From Lactobacillus melliventris (GTDB lineage Bacteria > Bacillota > Bacilli > Lactobacillales > Lactobacillaceae), in contig NZ_JAAEEB010000001.1 of assembly GCF_013346935.1 (NCBI RefSeq), forward strand, positions 124,001 through 188,000: a stretch of DNA of 64,000 nucleotides, given 5' to 3'. The notes beneath the pieces are model-generated. The model was given only the letters and a program-made list of their open reading frames with translations, made no database searches and was not told where the DNA came from. Both the position numbers and the translations under genes were made by a program. Of the stretch, positions 41,496-51,031 are shown piece by piece. How positions within the stretch are numbered: the first letter of the stretch is position 1; every line of letters begins with the position of its first letter.

Positions 41496-41504
41496 TGCTA
41501 TAAT
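41496..41504 (+). promoter_or_regulatory. extended -10 promoter of mreBCD
   Basis: TGCTATAAT, an extended -10 about 40 bases before mreB. No usable -35 is seen, consistent with extended -10 dependence. Confidence 0.5.
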
Positions 41505-41545
41505 TATTCAAGATTTAGAGACTGCGATAATAAGGAGAGATTTAC

Positions 41546-42550
41546 GTGTTTGGATTAGGAGCAAAAAATATTGGCATTGACTTAGGAACTGCCAATACTC
41601 TTGTTTATATGGAAGGTAAAGGGATTGTTTTAAGAGAGCCTTCTGTGGTGGCAAAAAACACCCATACCGGTAAGGTAATTGCGGTAGGCTCAGAAGCAAG
41701 AGAAATGATTGGCAGAACACCAGAAAGTATAGTGGCTATTAGGCCAATGAAAGATGGCGTAATTGCTGATTATGATACAACTGCCTCAATGCTTAAGTAT
41801 TTTATCGAAAAGACTGTTGGCAATTCCAAACCTTCAGCTATGATTTGTGTACCTTCTGGTGTAACTGAAGTTGAAAAGCGGGCAGTGATTGATGCTGCCC
41901 GTGTAGCTGGAGCACGTGAAGCTTTTGTAATAGAAGAACCATTTGCAGCTGCTATTGGGGCAGGATTGCCAGTAATGGATCCCACTGGCTCAATGGTTGT
42001 AGATATTGGTGGGGGAACTACCGATGTTGCCACTATTTCTTTAGGGGGAATAGTTTCTTCTACCTCAATCCGCCAAGCCGGTGATAAGTTCAATACGGCA
42101 ATTGTGAACTATGTTCACTCTAATTTTAATTTGCTAATTGGTGAGAGAACTGCTGAAGATATTAAAATTCAGATTGGTTCTGCTTCAGTTGAAAAGGCTG
42201 AAGATATTGAAGCAGTCAATATTCGTGGCCGTGATTTAGTTACTGGTTTACCAAAATCAGTTGATGTAAAAGCAGTCGATGTTGCTCATGCTATTCAAGA
42301 CGTTGTTCAGGACATTATCGTTGCAATTAAGGAAACGCTTGAACAGACCTCTCCTGAAATAGCAGCAGACGTTATTGATCACGGAATTGTATTGACAGGC
42401 GGTGGAGCTTTACTAAAAAACTTACCTGAGATTATTTCCGAAGCTACTAAAGTGCCAGTATTTATAGCCCAAGATCCACTAGATTGTGTTGCAGTTGGTA
42501 CAGGTGAGTCTCTGAAAAATATTGAAGTAATGCGCAAAAATCGCAGATAA
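41546..42550 (+). CDS. mreB: rod shape-determining protein MreB
   Basis: A 334-residue bacterial actin with phosphate-1 [11 protein letters not shown], phosphate-2 [15 protein letters not shown] (about 151-165) and adenosine motif [14 protein letters not shown] (about 286). It assembles curved membrane-bound filaments guiding the elongasome. Start GTG 41546 follows AAGGAGAG. The mreC-mreD context marks this as the true MreB of the pair in this window. Confidence 0.96.
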   Translation: MFGLGAKNIGIDLGTANTLVYMEGKGIVLREPSVVAKNTHTGKVIAVGSEAREMIGRTPESIVAIRPMKDGVIADYDTTASMLKYFIEKTVGNSKPSAMICVPSGVTEVEKRAVIDAARVAGAREAFVIEEPFAAAIGAGLPVMDPTGSMVVDIGGGTTDVATISLGGIVSSTSIRQAGDKFNTAIVNYVHSNFNLLIGERTAEDIKIQIGSASVEKAEDIEAVNIRGRDLVTGLPKSVDVKAVDVAHAIQDVVQDIIVAIKETLEQTSPEIAADVIDHGIVLTGGGALLKNLPEIISEATKVPVFIAQDPLDCVAVGTGESLKNIEVMRKNRR

Positions 42551-42556
42551 TACTAA

Positions 42557-42583
42557 AAGTCGGCTGTTTTCGCCGGCTTTTCT
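42557..42583 (+). terminator. hairpin between mreB and mreC
   Basis: AGTCGGC / GCCGGCT stem with one G-T pair and a short T run. It would reduce mreCD relative to mreB by partial termination rather than end the operon, since no promoter is seen before mreC. Confidence 0.6.
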
Positions 42584-42600
42584 TTAGGGACTGTTTCCAA

Positions 42601-43452
42601 ATGAAGAAATTTCTACAAAACAAAAAATTATTATCGGCATGTATAGCAGTTATTTTGGCTTTTACTGTAATAGGAGGCAGTGTCAGCTTGCGTAATAGAC
42701 GTGATACTCCTTTGATTATCCAGAGTTTTGGCAATGATGTGGTTGCAGTGGGAACAAGAATAATTGATTTTCCACTTAGTTTTGTTTCTGGTAGTTTAAA
42801 TAATGTTCACGATTTGTTGAATACTCAAGATGAAAATAACTACCTCAAGAGCAAAGTTACTGACTTGGAACAAACAAAAGCTCGTAATGCTAGCCTGGAA
42901 GCTGAAAACAAACAACTTAAATCTGCATTAAAAGTAAAAAATACGCTTACTGACTATAATATTATTCAAGCATCTGTCATTTCTCGTTCACCGGACAGTT
43001 GGACAGACCTGTTGGTTATTAATAAAGGATCTACATCTGGCTTGCGTAAAAATATGGCGGTAATGTCCGGTGGTGGTATTATTGGTCGCCTAATAGAAGT
43101 CAATGCTGCTACTGCAAAAGTTGAATTAATAACAACTAGTGATAAATCAGCCAATCGTTTTGCAGTTGAAGCACAAGCCATTAACGGAAAGAAAGTTCAT
43201 GGAATTATTACGGTAATAGGTAACAAGACACTAGCATTTACTCAGGCGGTCGACAGTAAAAAACTAAAGCGTGGTGCAAAAATTTACACTAGCGGATTGG
43301 GTGGTAATTCACCGAAAGGATTATTGGTAGGGACGATTTCTACTACAACCCATGATACATTTGGCTTATCTGATTTAATTAAAATTAATCCAGCAGGTGA
43401 ATTAAATGATCCTTCTGTAGTTTCGGTTATTAAAAGGAAAGTGAACGACTAA
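42601..43452 (+). CDS. mreC: rod shape-determining protein MreC
   Basis: A 283-residue bitopic membrane protein: short cytoplasmic N-terminus, one helix (about 11-27), a coiled coil around residues 78-112, then the paired beta-barrels including the conserved SPDSWTDLLVINKG region. It scaffolds PBP2 and RodA outside the membrane. Its stop shares a base with mreD. Confidence 0.95.
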   Translation: MKKFLQNKKLLSACIAVILAFTVIGGSVSLRNRRDTPLIIQSFGNDVVAVGTRIIDFPLSFVSGSLNNVHDLLNTQDENNYLKSKVTDLEQTKARNASLEAENKQLKSALKVKNTLTDYNIIQASVISRSPDSWTDLLVINKGSTSGLRKNMAVMSGGGIIGRLIEVNAATAKVELITTSDKSANRFAVEAQAINGKKVHGIITVIGNKTLAFTQAVDSKKLKRGAKIYTSGLGGNSPKGLLVGTISTTTHDTFGLSDLIKINPAGELNDPSVVSVIKRKVND

Positions 43453-43985
43453 TGAAGTCTCTGCGAAAATTTAGTCTTGTTTTAGCTTTATATATTGCTT
43501 TAGCTATCAGCGGCAGTTTGTCTTTATTCTTTCACCGGTTCTTTTTAATTGGTAATGCTACAAACTTATTGGTACCTGTTAGCATGATGTTAATAGCACT
43601 TTTTGATGATACTAATCACAAAGAGATTTGGTTAGCTTTTGGTACTGGTGTAGTAAGTGACATTTATTTTTTTGGTATTATCGGTGTTTATGCCATTAGT
43701 TTACCTATAATTTGCTGGCTGTTGCAAAAAGCTGCCAGATTTTTACCAGAAGTTTTTTGGGCACGAATTTTAGCGATTTTAATCGCTTCTATTCTGGTTG
43801 AGGGCTATACTTGGCTTATTATGAATATGACAGGTCTGACGAGTATTAGTTCAATGAAATTGTTAAAAAGTATTTTGCCAACCTTATGCTGGGCATTTAT
43901 TTTCGCTTCCGTTACTTATAAATTATGGTGGAATTTAGCTGTTAACTATCCCTTTATGGTAAATTTAGATAATTATCAACAATAA
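43452..43985 (+). CDS. mreD: rod shape-determining protein MreD
   Basis: A 177-residue polytopic membrane protein with 5-6 helices. The FGTGVVSDIYFFGIIGVYAI segment is the family's conserved GxxxDxxxxxxxG region. It overlaps mreC by a base and completes the elongasome unit; a strong terminator follows. Confidence 0.92.
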   Translation: MKSLRKFSLVLALYIALAISGSLSLFFHRFFLIGNATNLLVPVSMMLIALFDDTNHKEIWLAFGTGVVSDIYFFGIIGVYAISLPIICWLLQKAARFLPEVFWARILAILIASILVEGYTWLIMNMTGLTSISSMKLLKSILPTLCWAFIFASVTYKLWWNLAVNYPFMVNLDNYQQ

Positions 43986-44016
43986 AAAACGTGAGACAAT
44001 GATCTCACGCTTTTTT
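43984..44016. terminator. bidirectional terminator after mreD
   Basis: CGTGAGA / TCTCACG hairpin flanked by A and T runs, serving mreD and the convergent DUF4044 gene, whose stop overlaps the T tract. Confidence 0.9.
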
Positions 44017-44155
44017 ATTCGAAAAAGCCAAAGCTAGATAATGCACCAACAACTTGCATTACTACAGCAGCTAAAGTTATTATTGCCATTAGCCAGGCCA
44101 TGGCAATTGTTAGCTTTTGAAATTTAGATCTCTTTTTCTTATGTCTTCTCGTCAT
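44015..44155 (-). CDS. DUF4044 small membrane protein
   Basis: A 46-residue protein: strongly basic N-terminus (MTRRHKKKRSKFQK), one hydrophobic helix (about 15-38) and a short tail. This size and layout match the DUF4044 family common in lactobacilli; function unknown. GGGAGG sits 7 bases before the ATG, and the terminator downstream fits. It is convergent to mreD and divergent from the DUF3397 gene. Confidence 0.8.
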   Translation of the reverse strand: MTRRHKKKRSKFQKLTIAMAWLMAIITLAAVVMQVVGALSSFGFFE

Positions 44156-44256
44156 TGATAGACCTCCCTGTTTGAACAATATTTTATGCTACTTAATAGT
44201 TTTTTTCAATCAGAGAGTAAGATAAAATAAAGAATAGATAATAGAGGATATAGCCA

Positions 44257-44583
44257 ATGTTTTTAATTTTTTTGATACCTATTGTTGGTCTTGCTTTAGC
44301 TTTTCTTATTAATAAGATGTTTCCCAAGGCTCAATTTCGCGGATACGATTTATTACCATTCTTTTTTATATACGCATGTCACTTGATTACCCTGAAGCAG
44401 AAAAGGCCTGAGTTTTTGCCTTATGGTTTTTTTGTCTTCTTCATTTTAGTTATAATAATTGCTATAACTGAAGCAATTAAAAATAAGAATCTGTCCATAA
44501 GTAAAACTTTCCGCAAAATATGGGACTATTTAACTGTTAATACTATTTTTTGGTATTTAGGATTATTATTTTTAATGATATAG
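44257..44583 (+). CDS. DUF3397 membrane protein
   Basis: A 108-residue protein with about four hydrophobic segments. Its size, topology and place just before mraZ match DUF3397 of lactobacilli; function unknown. GAGG sits 9 bases before ATG 44257. A terminator follows, so it is separate from the dcw operon. Confidence 0.75.
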   Translation: MFLIFLIPIVGLALAFLINKMFPKAQFRGYDLLPFFFIYACHLITLKQKRPEFLPYGFFVFFILVIIIAITEAIKNKNLSISKTFRKIWDYLTVNTIFWYLGLLFLMI

Positions 44584-44621
44584 TCAAACTTTTTGAGTAA
44601 AAAAATTTGTTTTTTAAGATA

Positions 44622-44651
44622 AACGCAAACCTGTAGTGGTCTGCGTTTTTT
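44622..44651 (+). terminator. terminator before mraZ
   Basis: AACGCA / TGCGTT stem with T run, between the DUF3397 gene and the dcw promoter region. Confidence 0.75.
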
Positions 44652-44697
44652 ACTTTTCGGATCATAAAAAAGAAATGTTAAACTTTATAACTAAAAA

Positions 44698-44736
44698 GTG
44701 GTAGGAAGTGGTGAATTGTGGTAAATTATTTAGTGG
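44698..44736 (+). promoter_or_regulatory. MraZ operator: repeated GTGG boxes
   Basis: GTGG occurs at 44698, 44708 and 44718 with an exact 10-base period, and again at 44733. MraZ of other bacteria binds three or four GTG(G) repeats spaced by about one helical turn in its own promoter, so this is very likely the autoregulatory operator of the dcw cluster. The mraZ Shine-Dalgarno follows the last box. Confidence 0.8.
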
Positions 44737-44750
44737 AAGGGGGCAATGTC

Positions 44751-45182
44751 ATGTTCATGGGTGAATATCATCACAATCTCGACAGTAAAGGGCGTTTAAT
44801 AATACCTGCCCGTTTGCGTAGTCAGATTGGAGAAAAAATGATATTTACTCGTGGAATGGAAGGTTGCATTTTTGGCTATACCACTGAGGCATGGCAAGAA
44901 ATTGAAGCCAAACTAGCCCACCTTCCTTTGACTAAGAGGAATGCACGCAGTTTTACGCGTTTATTTTATTCTGGTGCAATGGAATGCGAATTTGATAAGC
45001 AAGGGCGTGTGAATCTGACCACAACGTTGAAGAAGCACGCTTGCCTTGTTAAAGAATGTGTCATTATAGGAGTTTCTGATCGAATTGAGATTTGGTCAAA
45101 GGAACGTTGGGAAAAATTTAGTGATGAAGCCAACGAGAACTATGATGATATCGCAGAAAATTTAGATGATTTGGAACTATAA
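44751..45182 (+). CDS. mraZ: transcriptional regulator MraZ
   Basis: A 143-residue protein with two AbrB-like SpoVT domains: MFMGEYHHNLDSKGRL at the N-terminus and the second repeat FDKQGRVNLTTTL. It forms ring oligomers that bind GTGG repeats and controls the dcw operon. I place the start at 44751 (GGAAGGGGG upstream) because it restores the standard N-terminus; longer frames begin inside the operator. Confidence 0.96.
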   Translation: MFMGEYHHNLDSKGRLIIPARLRSQIGEKMIFTRGMEGCIFGYTTEAWQEIEAKLAHLPLTKRNARSFTRLFYSGAMECEFDKQGRVNLTTTLKKHACLVKECVIIGVSDRIEIWSKERWEKFSDEANENYDDIAENLDDLEL

Positions 45183-45184
45183 AC

Positions 45185-46132
45185 ATGGAATTCAAACACA
45201 CCAGTGTACTCTTACATCAAACAATCGAAAATTTAAACCCCAAAAATGGTGGTCTTTATGTGGACGCAACTTTTGGCGGCGGCGGTCATACAAAATACTT
45301 ACTGAGCAAACTTGCTAGTGGTACCGTGATTGGTTTTGATCAAGATGAATATGCAATAAATTCGGCCAAGTTAAACTTTGCCGATTTACTTAAATCTGAA
45401 GCAGACCCTAAATTACAATTAGTACACGACAACTTTAGTCATTTAAAAATTAACTTAGTTGAGCTGGGTTATCAAAATGGCATTGACGGCATCTATTATG
45501 ATTTGGGCGTTTCCTCTCCCCAATTTGATCAGGCAAAAAGAGGTTTTTCTTACCGCTTCGATGCCAGATTGGATATGAGAATGGATCAGGATCAAAGTCT
45601 TGATGCGTATCAGTTGGTTAATGACTCAAGTCAAAAGGAATTGGCTAATATTTTGTATAAATTTGGCGGAGAAAAGTATTCTCGCCAGATCGCTCATAAA
45701 ATTGTCCTTAAAAGACAAAAAAAGCCAATTGCGACAACCTTTGAACTGGTTGATGTTATTAAGGAAGCAATTCCTGCGTTTGCAAGAAGGACTGGAGGGC
45801 ATCCAGCAAAAAAGACTTTTCAGGCTTTGCGTGTTGCTGTAAACCACGAGCTTGATGCTTTAAGTACATCACTTGAGGAAGCGATCAAACTACTCAAACC
45901 GGGCGGTCGCATTAGTGTGATTACTTTTCAGTCTGATGAAGACAAAATTGTAAAAAATATTTTTAAAAAATACTCCGATGTTGAGGTACCTAGGGGAATG
46001 CCTGCTATTCCCGATGACTTGAAGCCAACGCTTCGATTAGTAAATCGTAAGCCCATTGTTGCTTCAGCTGAAGAGCTTAAAAATAACAATCGCTCACACA
46101 GTGCCAAGTTGCGGGTTGCAGAAAAATTGTAA
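45185..46132 (+). CDS. rsmH: 16S rRNA m4C1402 methyltransferase
   Basis: A 315-residue SAM methyltransferase. DATFGGGGHTKYLLSK (motif I) is near residue 28, DLGVSSPQFD near 108, and the C-terminal SHSAKLRVAEK signature is present. It starts 2 bases after the mraZ stop. Confidence 0.97.
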   Translation: MEFKHTSVLLHQTIENLNPKNGGLYVDATFGGGGHTKYLLSKLASGTVIGFDQDEYAINSAKLNFADLLKSEADPKLQLVHDNFSHLKINLVELGYQNGIDGIYYDLGVSSPQFDQAKRGFSYRFDARLDMRMDQDQSLDAYQLVNDSSQKELANILYKFGGEKYSRQIAHKIVLKRQKKPIATTFELVDVIKEAIPAFARRTGGHPAKKTFQALRVAVNHELDALSTSLEEAIKLLKPGGRISVITFQSDEDKIVKNIFKKYSDVEVPRGMPAIPDDLKPTLRLVNRKPIVASAEELKNNNRSHSAKLRVAEKL

Positions 46133-46144
46133 AGAGGAAAAACA

Positions 46145-46507
46145 ATGGCTGATAATTTAGCAAGAAAAATAGAGTTTAATCCTAATGAGCAAAGAGATCC
46201 AGAGAAGAGACAACGTCAAGTTCTCAATCATCACAACGTTGCTTGGACCGGCTTCGAAAAGTCCTTGCTTATATTGGGAACAATGATCACAATTGGCTTA
46301 ATGACAATGCTCGTTTCTTCTAGTATTTCTGCTACTTCAGCTCAACATGAACTTACTAGTTTGCAGCGCTCGGTTGCAAAAGAGCAAAGTCAAGTTGGAG
46401 ATTTGCATCAAGAATTAGGTGAGTTGACCTCAAGCTCAAGAATGAATAAAATTGCTCGCAGCAAGGGGTTGGCTTTGAATGAAAAAAATATTAGGACTAT
46501 ACGCTAA
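46145..46507 (+). CDS. ftsL: cell division protein FtsL
   Basis: A 120-residue bitopic protein: cytoplasmic N-terminus of about 38 residues, one membrane helix (about 39-60) and a short extracytoplasmic coiled coil. It complexes with DivIC and FtsQ at the septum. AGAGGAAAA precedes the ATG; it overlaps the next gene by a base. Confidence 0.9.
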   Translation: MADNLARKIEFNPNEQRDPEKRQRQVLNHHNVAWTGFEKSLLILGTMITIGLMTMLVSSSISATSAQHELTSLQRSVAKEQSQVGDLHQELGELTSSSRMNKIARSKGLALNEKNIRTIR

Positions 46508-48672
46508 TGAATAAGCACATTAGTAAAAAATATAACTTAAATTCCAAAGCCCACGGATACCGTTTTACAGTCGGGAGATTTCTCGAGGTAGCTGTTGCTT
46601 TGGTTTTTCTTGTATTTATAGGCAGATTTTTATATCTTGGAATCTCAAAAACCGTTAATGGACAAGATTTAACCGCTAAGACCGAACAATTGTATATGCG
46701 TAATCAAGTGTTGAAAGCCAATCGGGGAAATATTTATGACCGGAATGGTTTAGCTGTAGCGCAGGATTCTCATTTATACACAATTTATGCCATTCTAGAT
46801 AAATCTTCCATTAATTACAAAAATAAGCCGGAATATGTTGTTAACAAAAGTAAAACTGCTGAAAAGTTAGCACAAGTTTTACCTCTTAAAGCAAATAAAA
46901 TTTTAAAGTATCTTAATCCTTCGCAGCCGGTTTTTCAGGTACAATTTGGTACTGCCGGTTCTAATTTGACCAAAAAACAAAAAGACCGGATTGAAAAAAT
47001 GAATTTGCCGGGAATTAAATTTTTTGAAACTCAGTCACGGTTGTACCCTAATGGTAATTTTGCAGCTCACATAATTGGTCTGGCTACACCAGTTTATGAT
47101 AAAAAAACAAGACAACAAAATTTAGAGGGTACAATGGGACTGGAAGCTTGGTATGACGACGTTCTTACCGGAAGAAACGGCTATCAGGTTTCAGCTGTTG
47201 ATGCCTCAAATTTCCAGACGCCCAACAGTACCCATACTTATAAAGCCCCTGTAGATGGTAATAATATTTATCTAACTATTGATTCGCAGTTGCAGGAATG
47301 CCTTGAAAGCAGGTTGTCTTATGTTCAAAATACCTTTAATCCTGTTTCTATGACAGCCGTTGTGGAAGATATGAAGACGGGAAAAGTTTTAGCTGCTTCA
47401 CAAAGACCCAGCTTCAACCCACAGACCAAAAAGGGACTTAAAAATTCTTATCGCAATATTTTGGTGCAAGATACATATGAACCCGGATCAGTTTTTAAAG
47501 TCCTGACATTGTCCTCTGCCGTCAATAGTGGGAACTATCATCCAAATCAATATTATAATTCAGGATCAGTTTCTGTGAATGGCTCAGTAATTCACGATTG
47601 GAAGCCGCGTGGCTGGGGAAGCATCCCTTTTTCACAAGCATTTCCACGGTCAAGCAATACCGGATTTGTTCATATTGAGCAGCAGATGGGTGCTAAGACT
47701 TGGAAAAAGTATTTAAGAAAGTTTCACATTGGTCAGAAAACTGGCGTAACGCTCCCAGGTGAACAACCAGGATTGATCGCGTTTAATTCACCTATTGATC
47801 AGGCTGTCACTAGTTTTGGGCAGGGCGTTGATGTGAATGTCATGCAAATGATGCAAGCTTTTAGCAGCTTGGCGAATAATGGTCAAATGGTAAAACCCCA
47901 ATTTGTTGAAAAAATTACGGATGCAGATGATCACATAATAACAGGTTATCAAATAAAACAAGTTGGCAGGCCAGTTTATACTAAAGAAACAGCAAACATA
48001 GTTCTTGGAAACATGCGACAAGTTTTAAATAAAAGAATTGGTACGGGAGCTGCATACCAGATGAAAAATCAAAGTATTGCTGTTAAAACGGGAACAGCTC
48101 AAATTGCTAATCTTAAAGGTGGTGGCTATCTTAAGGGTAACAATAATTACATCTTTTCTGTAGTTGGAGTTACACCGGCTAAGCATCCGCGTTATTGCAT
48201 TTATATCACTGTCAAGCAGCCTCAAAGAATGAGTAAACCGGCTGAAGTAATTCTTTCTTCAATTTTTAAACCTGTAATGAATAGAACAATTCTTATGTCT
48301 AAAAATGGCTTAAGCAGTTCAACCATGATTAAAATACCTGATTTAGCAGGGCAAAATTATAAGGAAGCTGAAGCAATTGCTCAACAGGTTGGTTTCAGAC
48401 TTGTCAGGATTGGTTCAGGTGATAAAATAACCAAGCAGTCTTATCAGGTAGGTCAAAAAAAGCAGTCTGGTAAATTAATGCTGGTGCGGACTGCTGGCAT
48501 TATAAAGTGTCCTAATATGAAAGGCTGGACAAATGATGAGCTGCAGCAGTTCGCAGATTTGACTGGAGCTAAATTAAGCATTAAGGGTACAGGTGCAGTA
48601 TCTAAGCAAAGTATAACTGTTGGTGAAACTGTCAAATCCGGGACAAAAATAAAAATACAATTAAAGGAGTAG
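46507..48672 (+). CDS. pbpB: penicillin-binding protein 2B, septal transpeptidase
   Basis: A 721-residue class B PBP that cross-links septal peptidoglycan. One N-terminal helix (about 27-47), the PBP dimerisation domain (about 65-225), and a transpeptidase with S328-V-F-K331 (nucleophile), S382-S-N384 and K527-T-G529. Two PASTA domains follow (about 600-660 and 661-721). The mraZ-rsmH-ftsL context gives the septal role. Confidence 0.96.
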   Translation: MNKHISKKYNLNSKAHGYRFTVGRFLEVAVALVFLVFIGRFLYLGISKTVNGQDLTAKTEQLYMRNQVLKANRGNIYDRNGLAVAQDSHLYTIYAILDKSSINYKNKPEYVVNKSKTAEKLAQVLPLKANKILKYLNPSQPVFQVQFGTAGSNLTKKQKDRIEKMNLPGIKFFETQSRLYPNGNFAAHIIGLATPVYDKKTRQQNLEGTMGLEAWYDDVLTGRNGYQVSAVDASNFQTPNSTHTYKAPVDGNNIYLTIDSQLQECLESRLSYVQNTFNPVSMTAVVEDMKTGKVLAASQRPSFNPQTKKGLKNSYRNILVQDTYEPGSVFKVLTLSSAVNSGNYHPNQYYNSGSVSVNGSVIHDWKPRGWGSIPFSQAFPRSSNTGFVHIEQQMGAKTWKKYLRKFHIGQKTGVTLPGEQPGLIAFNSPIDQAVTSFGQGVDVNVMQMMQAFSSLANNGQMVKPQFVEKITDADDHIITGYQIKQVGRPVYTKETANIVLGNMRQVLNKRIGTGAAYQMKNQSIAVKTGTAQIANLKGGGYLKGNNNYIFSVVGVTPAKHPRYCIYITVKQPQRMSKPAEVILSSIFKPVMNRTILMSKNGLSSSTMIKIPDLAGQNYKEAEAIAQQVGFRLVRIGSGDKITKQSYQVGQKKQSGKLMLVRTAGIIKCPNMKGWTNDELQQFADLTGAKLSIKGTGAVSKQSITVGETVKSGTKIKIQLKE

Positions 48673-48678
48673 CATTTT

Positions 48679-49641
48679 ATGCTGATCATTAGCATTATTG
48701 CATTAGTAAGTTCATTGGCGTTAACGGGGATTATTTTACCCTGGGTGATTATTTTCATGAGGTCACACCATGAAGGACAGGAAATTCGGGATGAAGGTCC
48801 TAAATGGCATGAAAAAAAGTCTGGTACACCTACAATGGGTGGTGTGGTTTTTGTTTTAGCAGCCACAGTTTCTACAATCTGGGTTGGTGTATGGCAACAC
48901 GAAGTCACGAAAATGATCTGGATTTTATTAATCAGTTTGCTGGGTTACGGTATTATAGGCTTCTTAGATGATAGTATAAAATTGTTTTATAAGCGTAATT
49001 TGGGTCTTCGTGCATGGCAAAAATTTTCTTTACAAATTTTAGTTGCTGTTCTGATTATTATCATCGCAGCAACGGACCATTTTCAATTCAAACTTTTCAT
49101 ACCGTTTTTTGGTGTAGTTAACAGTGTTGTTTTATTCACAATTTTTGTAATTTTCTGGTTGGTAGGTTATTCCAACGCAGTTAATCTGTCAGACGGTTTA
49201 GATGGTTTGGCAACTGGACTGTCAATTATTGCTTATGCCACATACTCTTATATCGCACTTAAACAAAAAAATTTTGCCGTTTTAATTTTTTGTATGAGTG
49301 TCATAGGAGGGTTGATTTCATTTTTTATTTTTAATCATAAGCCTGCTAAAATTTTTATGGGTGATGCTGGGTCTCTAGCTTTAGGAGGAGGACTGGCTGC
49401 TGTTAGTATCTTTCTAAATAGGCCTTGGTCACTTTTGTTAGTGGGAATCGTATTTGTATGTGAAACAGCGAGCGTAATTTTGCAGGTTATCTCTTTTCAA
49501 ACAACTGGTAAACGGATTTTCAAAATGACACCGATACATCATCATTTTGAAATGCTGGGTTACTCTGAATGGAAAGTAGACATTATTTTCTGGATTGTTG
49601 GCTTACTGGGAAGTATCTTGTATTTAGTAATATGGGGATAA
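48679..49641 (+). CDS. mraY: phospho-MurNAc-pentapeptide translocase
   Basis: A 320-residue ten-helix enzyme making lipid I at the inner membrane face. FLDDSIKLF (Mg site), [15 protein letters not shown] and the MTPIHHHFE loop are all present and conserved in order. Confidence 0.98.
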   Translation: MLIISIIALVSSLALTGIILPWVIIFMRSHHEGQEIRDEGPKWHEKKSGTPTMGGVVFVLAATVSTIWVGVWQHEVTKMIWILLISLLGYGIIGFLDDSIKLFYKRNLGLRAWQKFSLQILVAVLIIIIAATDHFQFKLFIPFFGVVNSVVLFTIFVIFWLVGYSNAVNLSDGLDGLATGLSIIAYATYSYIALKQKNFAVLIFCMSVIGGLISFFIFNHKPAKIFMGDAGSLALGGGLAAVSIFLNRPWSLLLVGIVFVCETASVILQVISFQTTGKRIFKMTPIHHHFEMLGYSEWKVDIIFWIVGLLGSILYLVIWG

Positions 49642-49650
49642 AATAGTTCA

Positions 49651-51030
49651 ATGAGGCAAGTTAAGACTTATCAAGGTAAAAATATTTTAGTTTTAGGCCT
49701 CGGCAAAAGTGGTTTTGCAGTAAGTAAATTACTGCTTGAACTTGGTGCAAAGCTAACTTTAAACGACAAGGCTGATTTAAGTAAAAATCCAAAAGCACAG
49801 GAATTGAAAAAACTAGGCGTGCAAATAATAGGTGGCACGCATCCAGTAGAATTATTACACCAAGAATCTTTTGCTTATTTAGTAAAAAATCCGGGGATTC
49901 CTTATGAAAACCCAATGGTGCAAGAGGCAATAAAATTAAATTTGCCAATTATTACCGAACCTGAAATTGCACTGAGTGTTAGTGAAGCTCCATATATTTG
50001 TGTTACAGGCTCAAATGGTAAAACTACTACGGTAATGCTAGCACAGAAAATTCTGGATCATTATCTGGCTAAAAATGGCCATCATGCCTATGCAGTTGGT
50101 AACATTGGTGTTCCAATTTCTGAGATCGTGAAAAAAGCTACCAAAGATGATATCTTGGTTTGCGAAACTTCTAGTTTTCAACTGCTTGGCGTAACAGATA
50201 TTGATCCTAAAGTAGCTGCGATTATTGATATTTATCACAATGTCCATATAGATTATCACAAGACTTTTGCTAATTATGTTAATGCCAAGCTAAACGTTAC
50301 CAGGACGCAAACTTCAGATCATTATTTTTTAGCTAACTTAGATCAAAAAAATATTTTTGAAGAAGAAAAGAAAGTTACAAAAGCAAAACTAATAACTTTT
50401 TCCGAAAATGATCGAACTGCCGACTATTTTATTGCTGATGGCTATTTACAGAATCAACATGAAAAAATCATTAAGACCGCCGACATGAAATTACCCGGTA
50501 TCCATAACCAGCAGAATGCTTTAGTTGCTAGCGCAATTGCACAAATTATGGGAGCGACTATCAGCGATATCCAGGCAGTGTTAACTAGTTTTGCCGGGGC
50601 AAAGCACCGCTTACAATATGTTATGACCTTGGAAGGCCGCAAAATCTATAATGACTCCAAATCCACGAATATAGAGGCGGCTTCAGTAGCTATTCCCTCT
50701 TTTGAAGATCCTGAAGTTTGGATCGCTGGTGGGCTAGATCGCGGTTTTACATTTGACTCCTTGGTTCCACTTTTAAAAAAACATGTTAAAGCCGTGGTTT
50801 TATATGGCGAAACCCGTTATTTATTGGCTGATGCCGCGCGCAAAGCTGGCATTAAAAATATTGTCATTGAAAATACCTTACAGGAAGCAGTACCAAGAGC
50901 ATATGAATTGACAAATCCTGGTGATGTATTGTTATTTTCACCAGCTTGTGCGTCATGGGATCAATTTCGAACCTTTGAAGAACGTGGAGACTATTTTGTT
51001 AATTTTATAAAGGAATTGAAGACTAAATAA
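49651..51030 (+). CDS. murD: UDP-MurNAc-L-Ala:D-Glu ligase
   Basis: A 459-residue Mur ligase adding D-Glu. N-terminal Rossmann domain with GLGKSG, ATP-binding GSNGKTTT (about 117), and the C-terminal SPACASWDQFRTFEERGDYF signature are visible. It ends one base before the murG start. Confidence 0.97.
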   Translation: MRQVKTYQGKNILVLGLGKSGFAVSKLLLELGAKLTLNDKADLSKNPKAQELKKLGVQIIGGTHPVELLHQESFAYLVKNPGIPYENPMVQEAIKLNLPIITEPEIALSVSEAPYICVTGSNGKTTTVMLAQKILDHYLAKNGHHAYAVGNIGVPISEIVKKATKDDILVCETSSFQLLGVTDIDPKVAAIIDIYHNVHIDYHKTFANYVNAKLNVTRTQTSDHYFLANLDQKNIFEEEKKVTKAKLITFSENDRTADYFIADGYLQNQHEKIIKTADMKLPGIHNQQNALVASAIAQIMGATISDIQAVLTSFAGAKHRLQYVMTLEGRKIYNDSKSTNIEAASVAIPSFEDPEVWIAGGLDRGFTFDSLVPLLKKHVKAVVLYGETRYLLADAARKAGIKNIVIENTLQEAVPRAYELTNPGDVLLFSPACASWDQFRTFEERGDYFVNFIKELKTK

Positions 51031-51031
51031 A

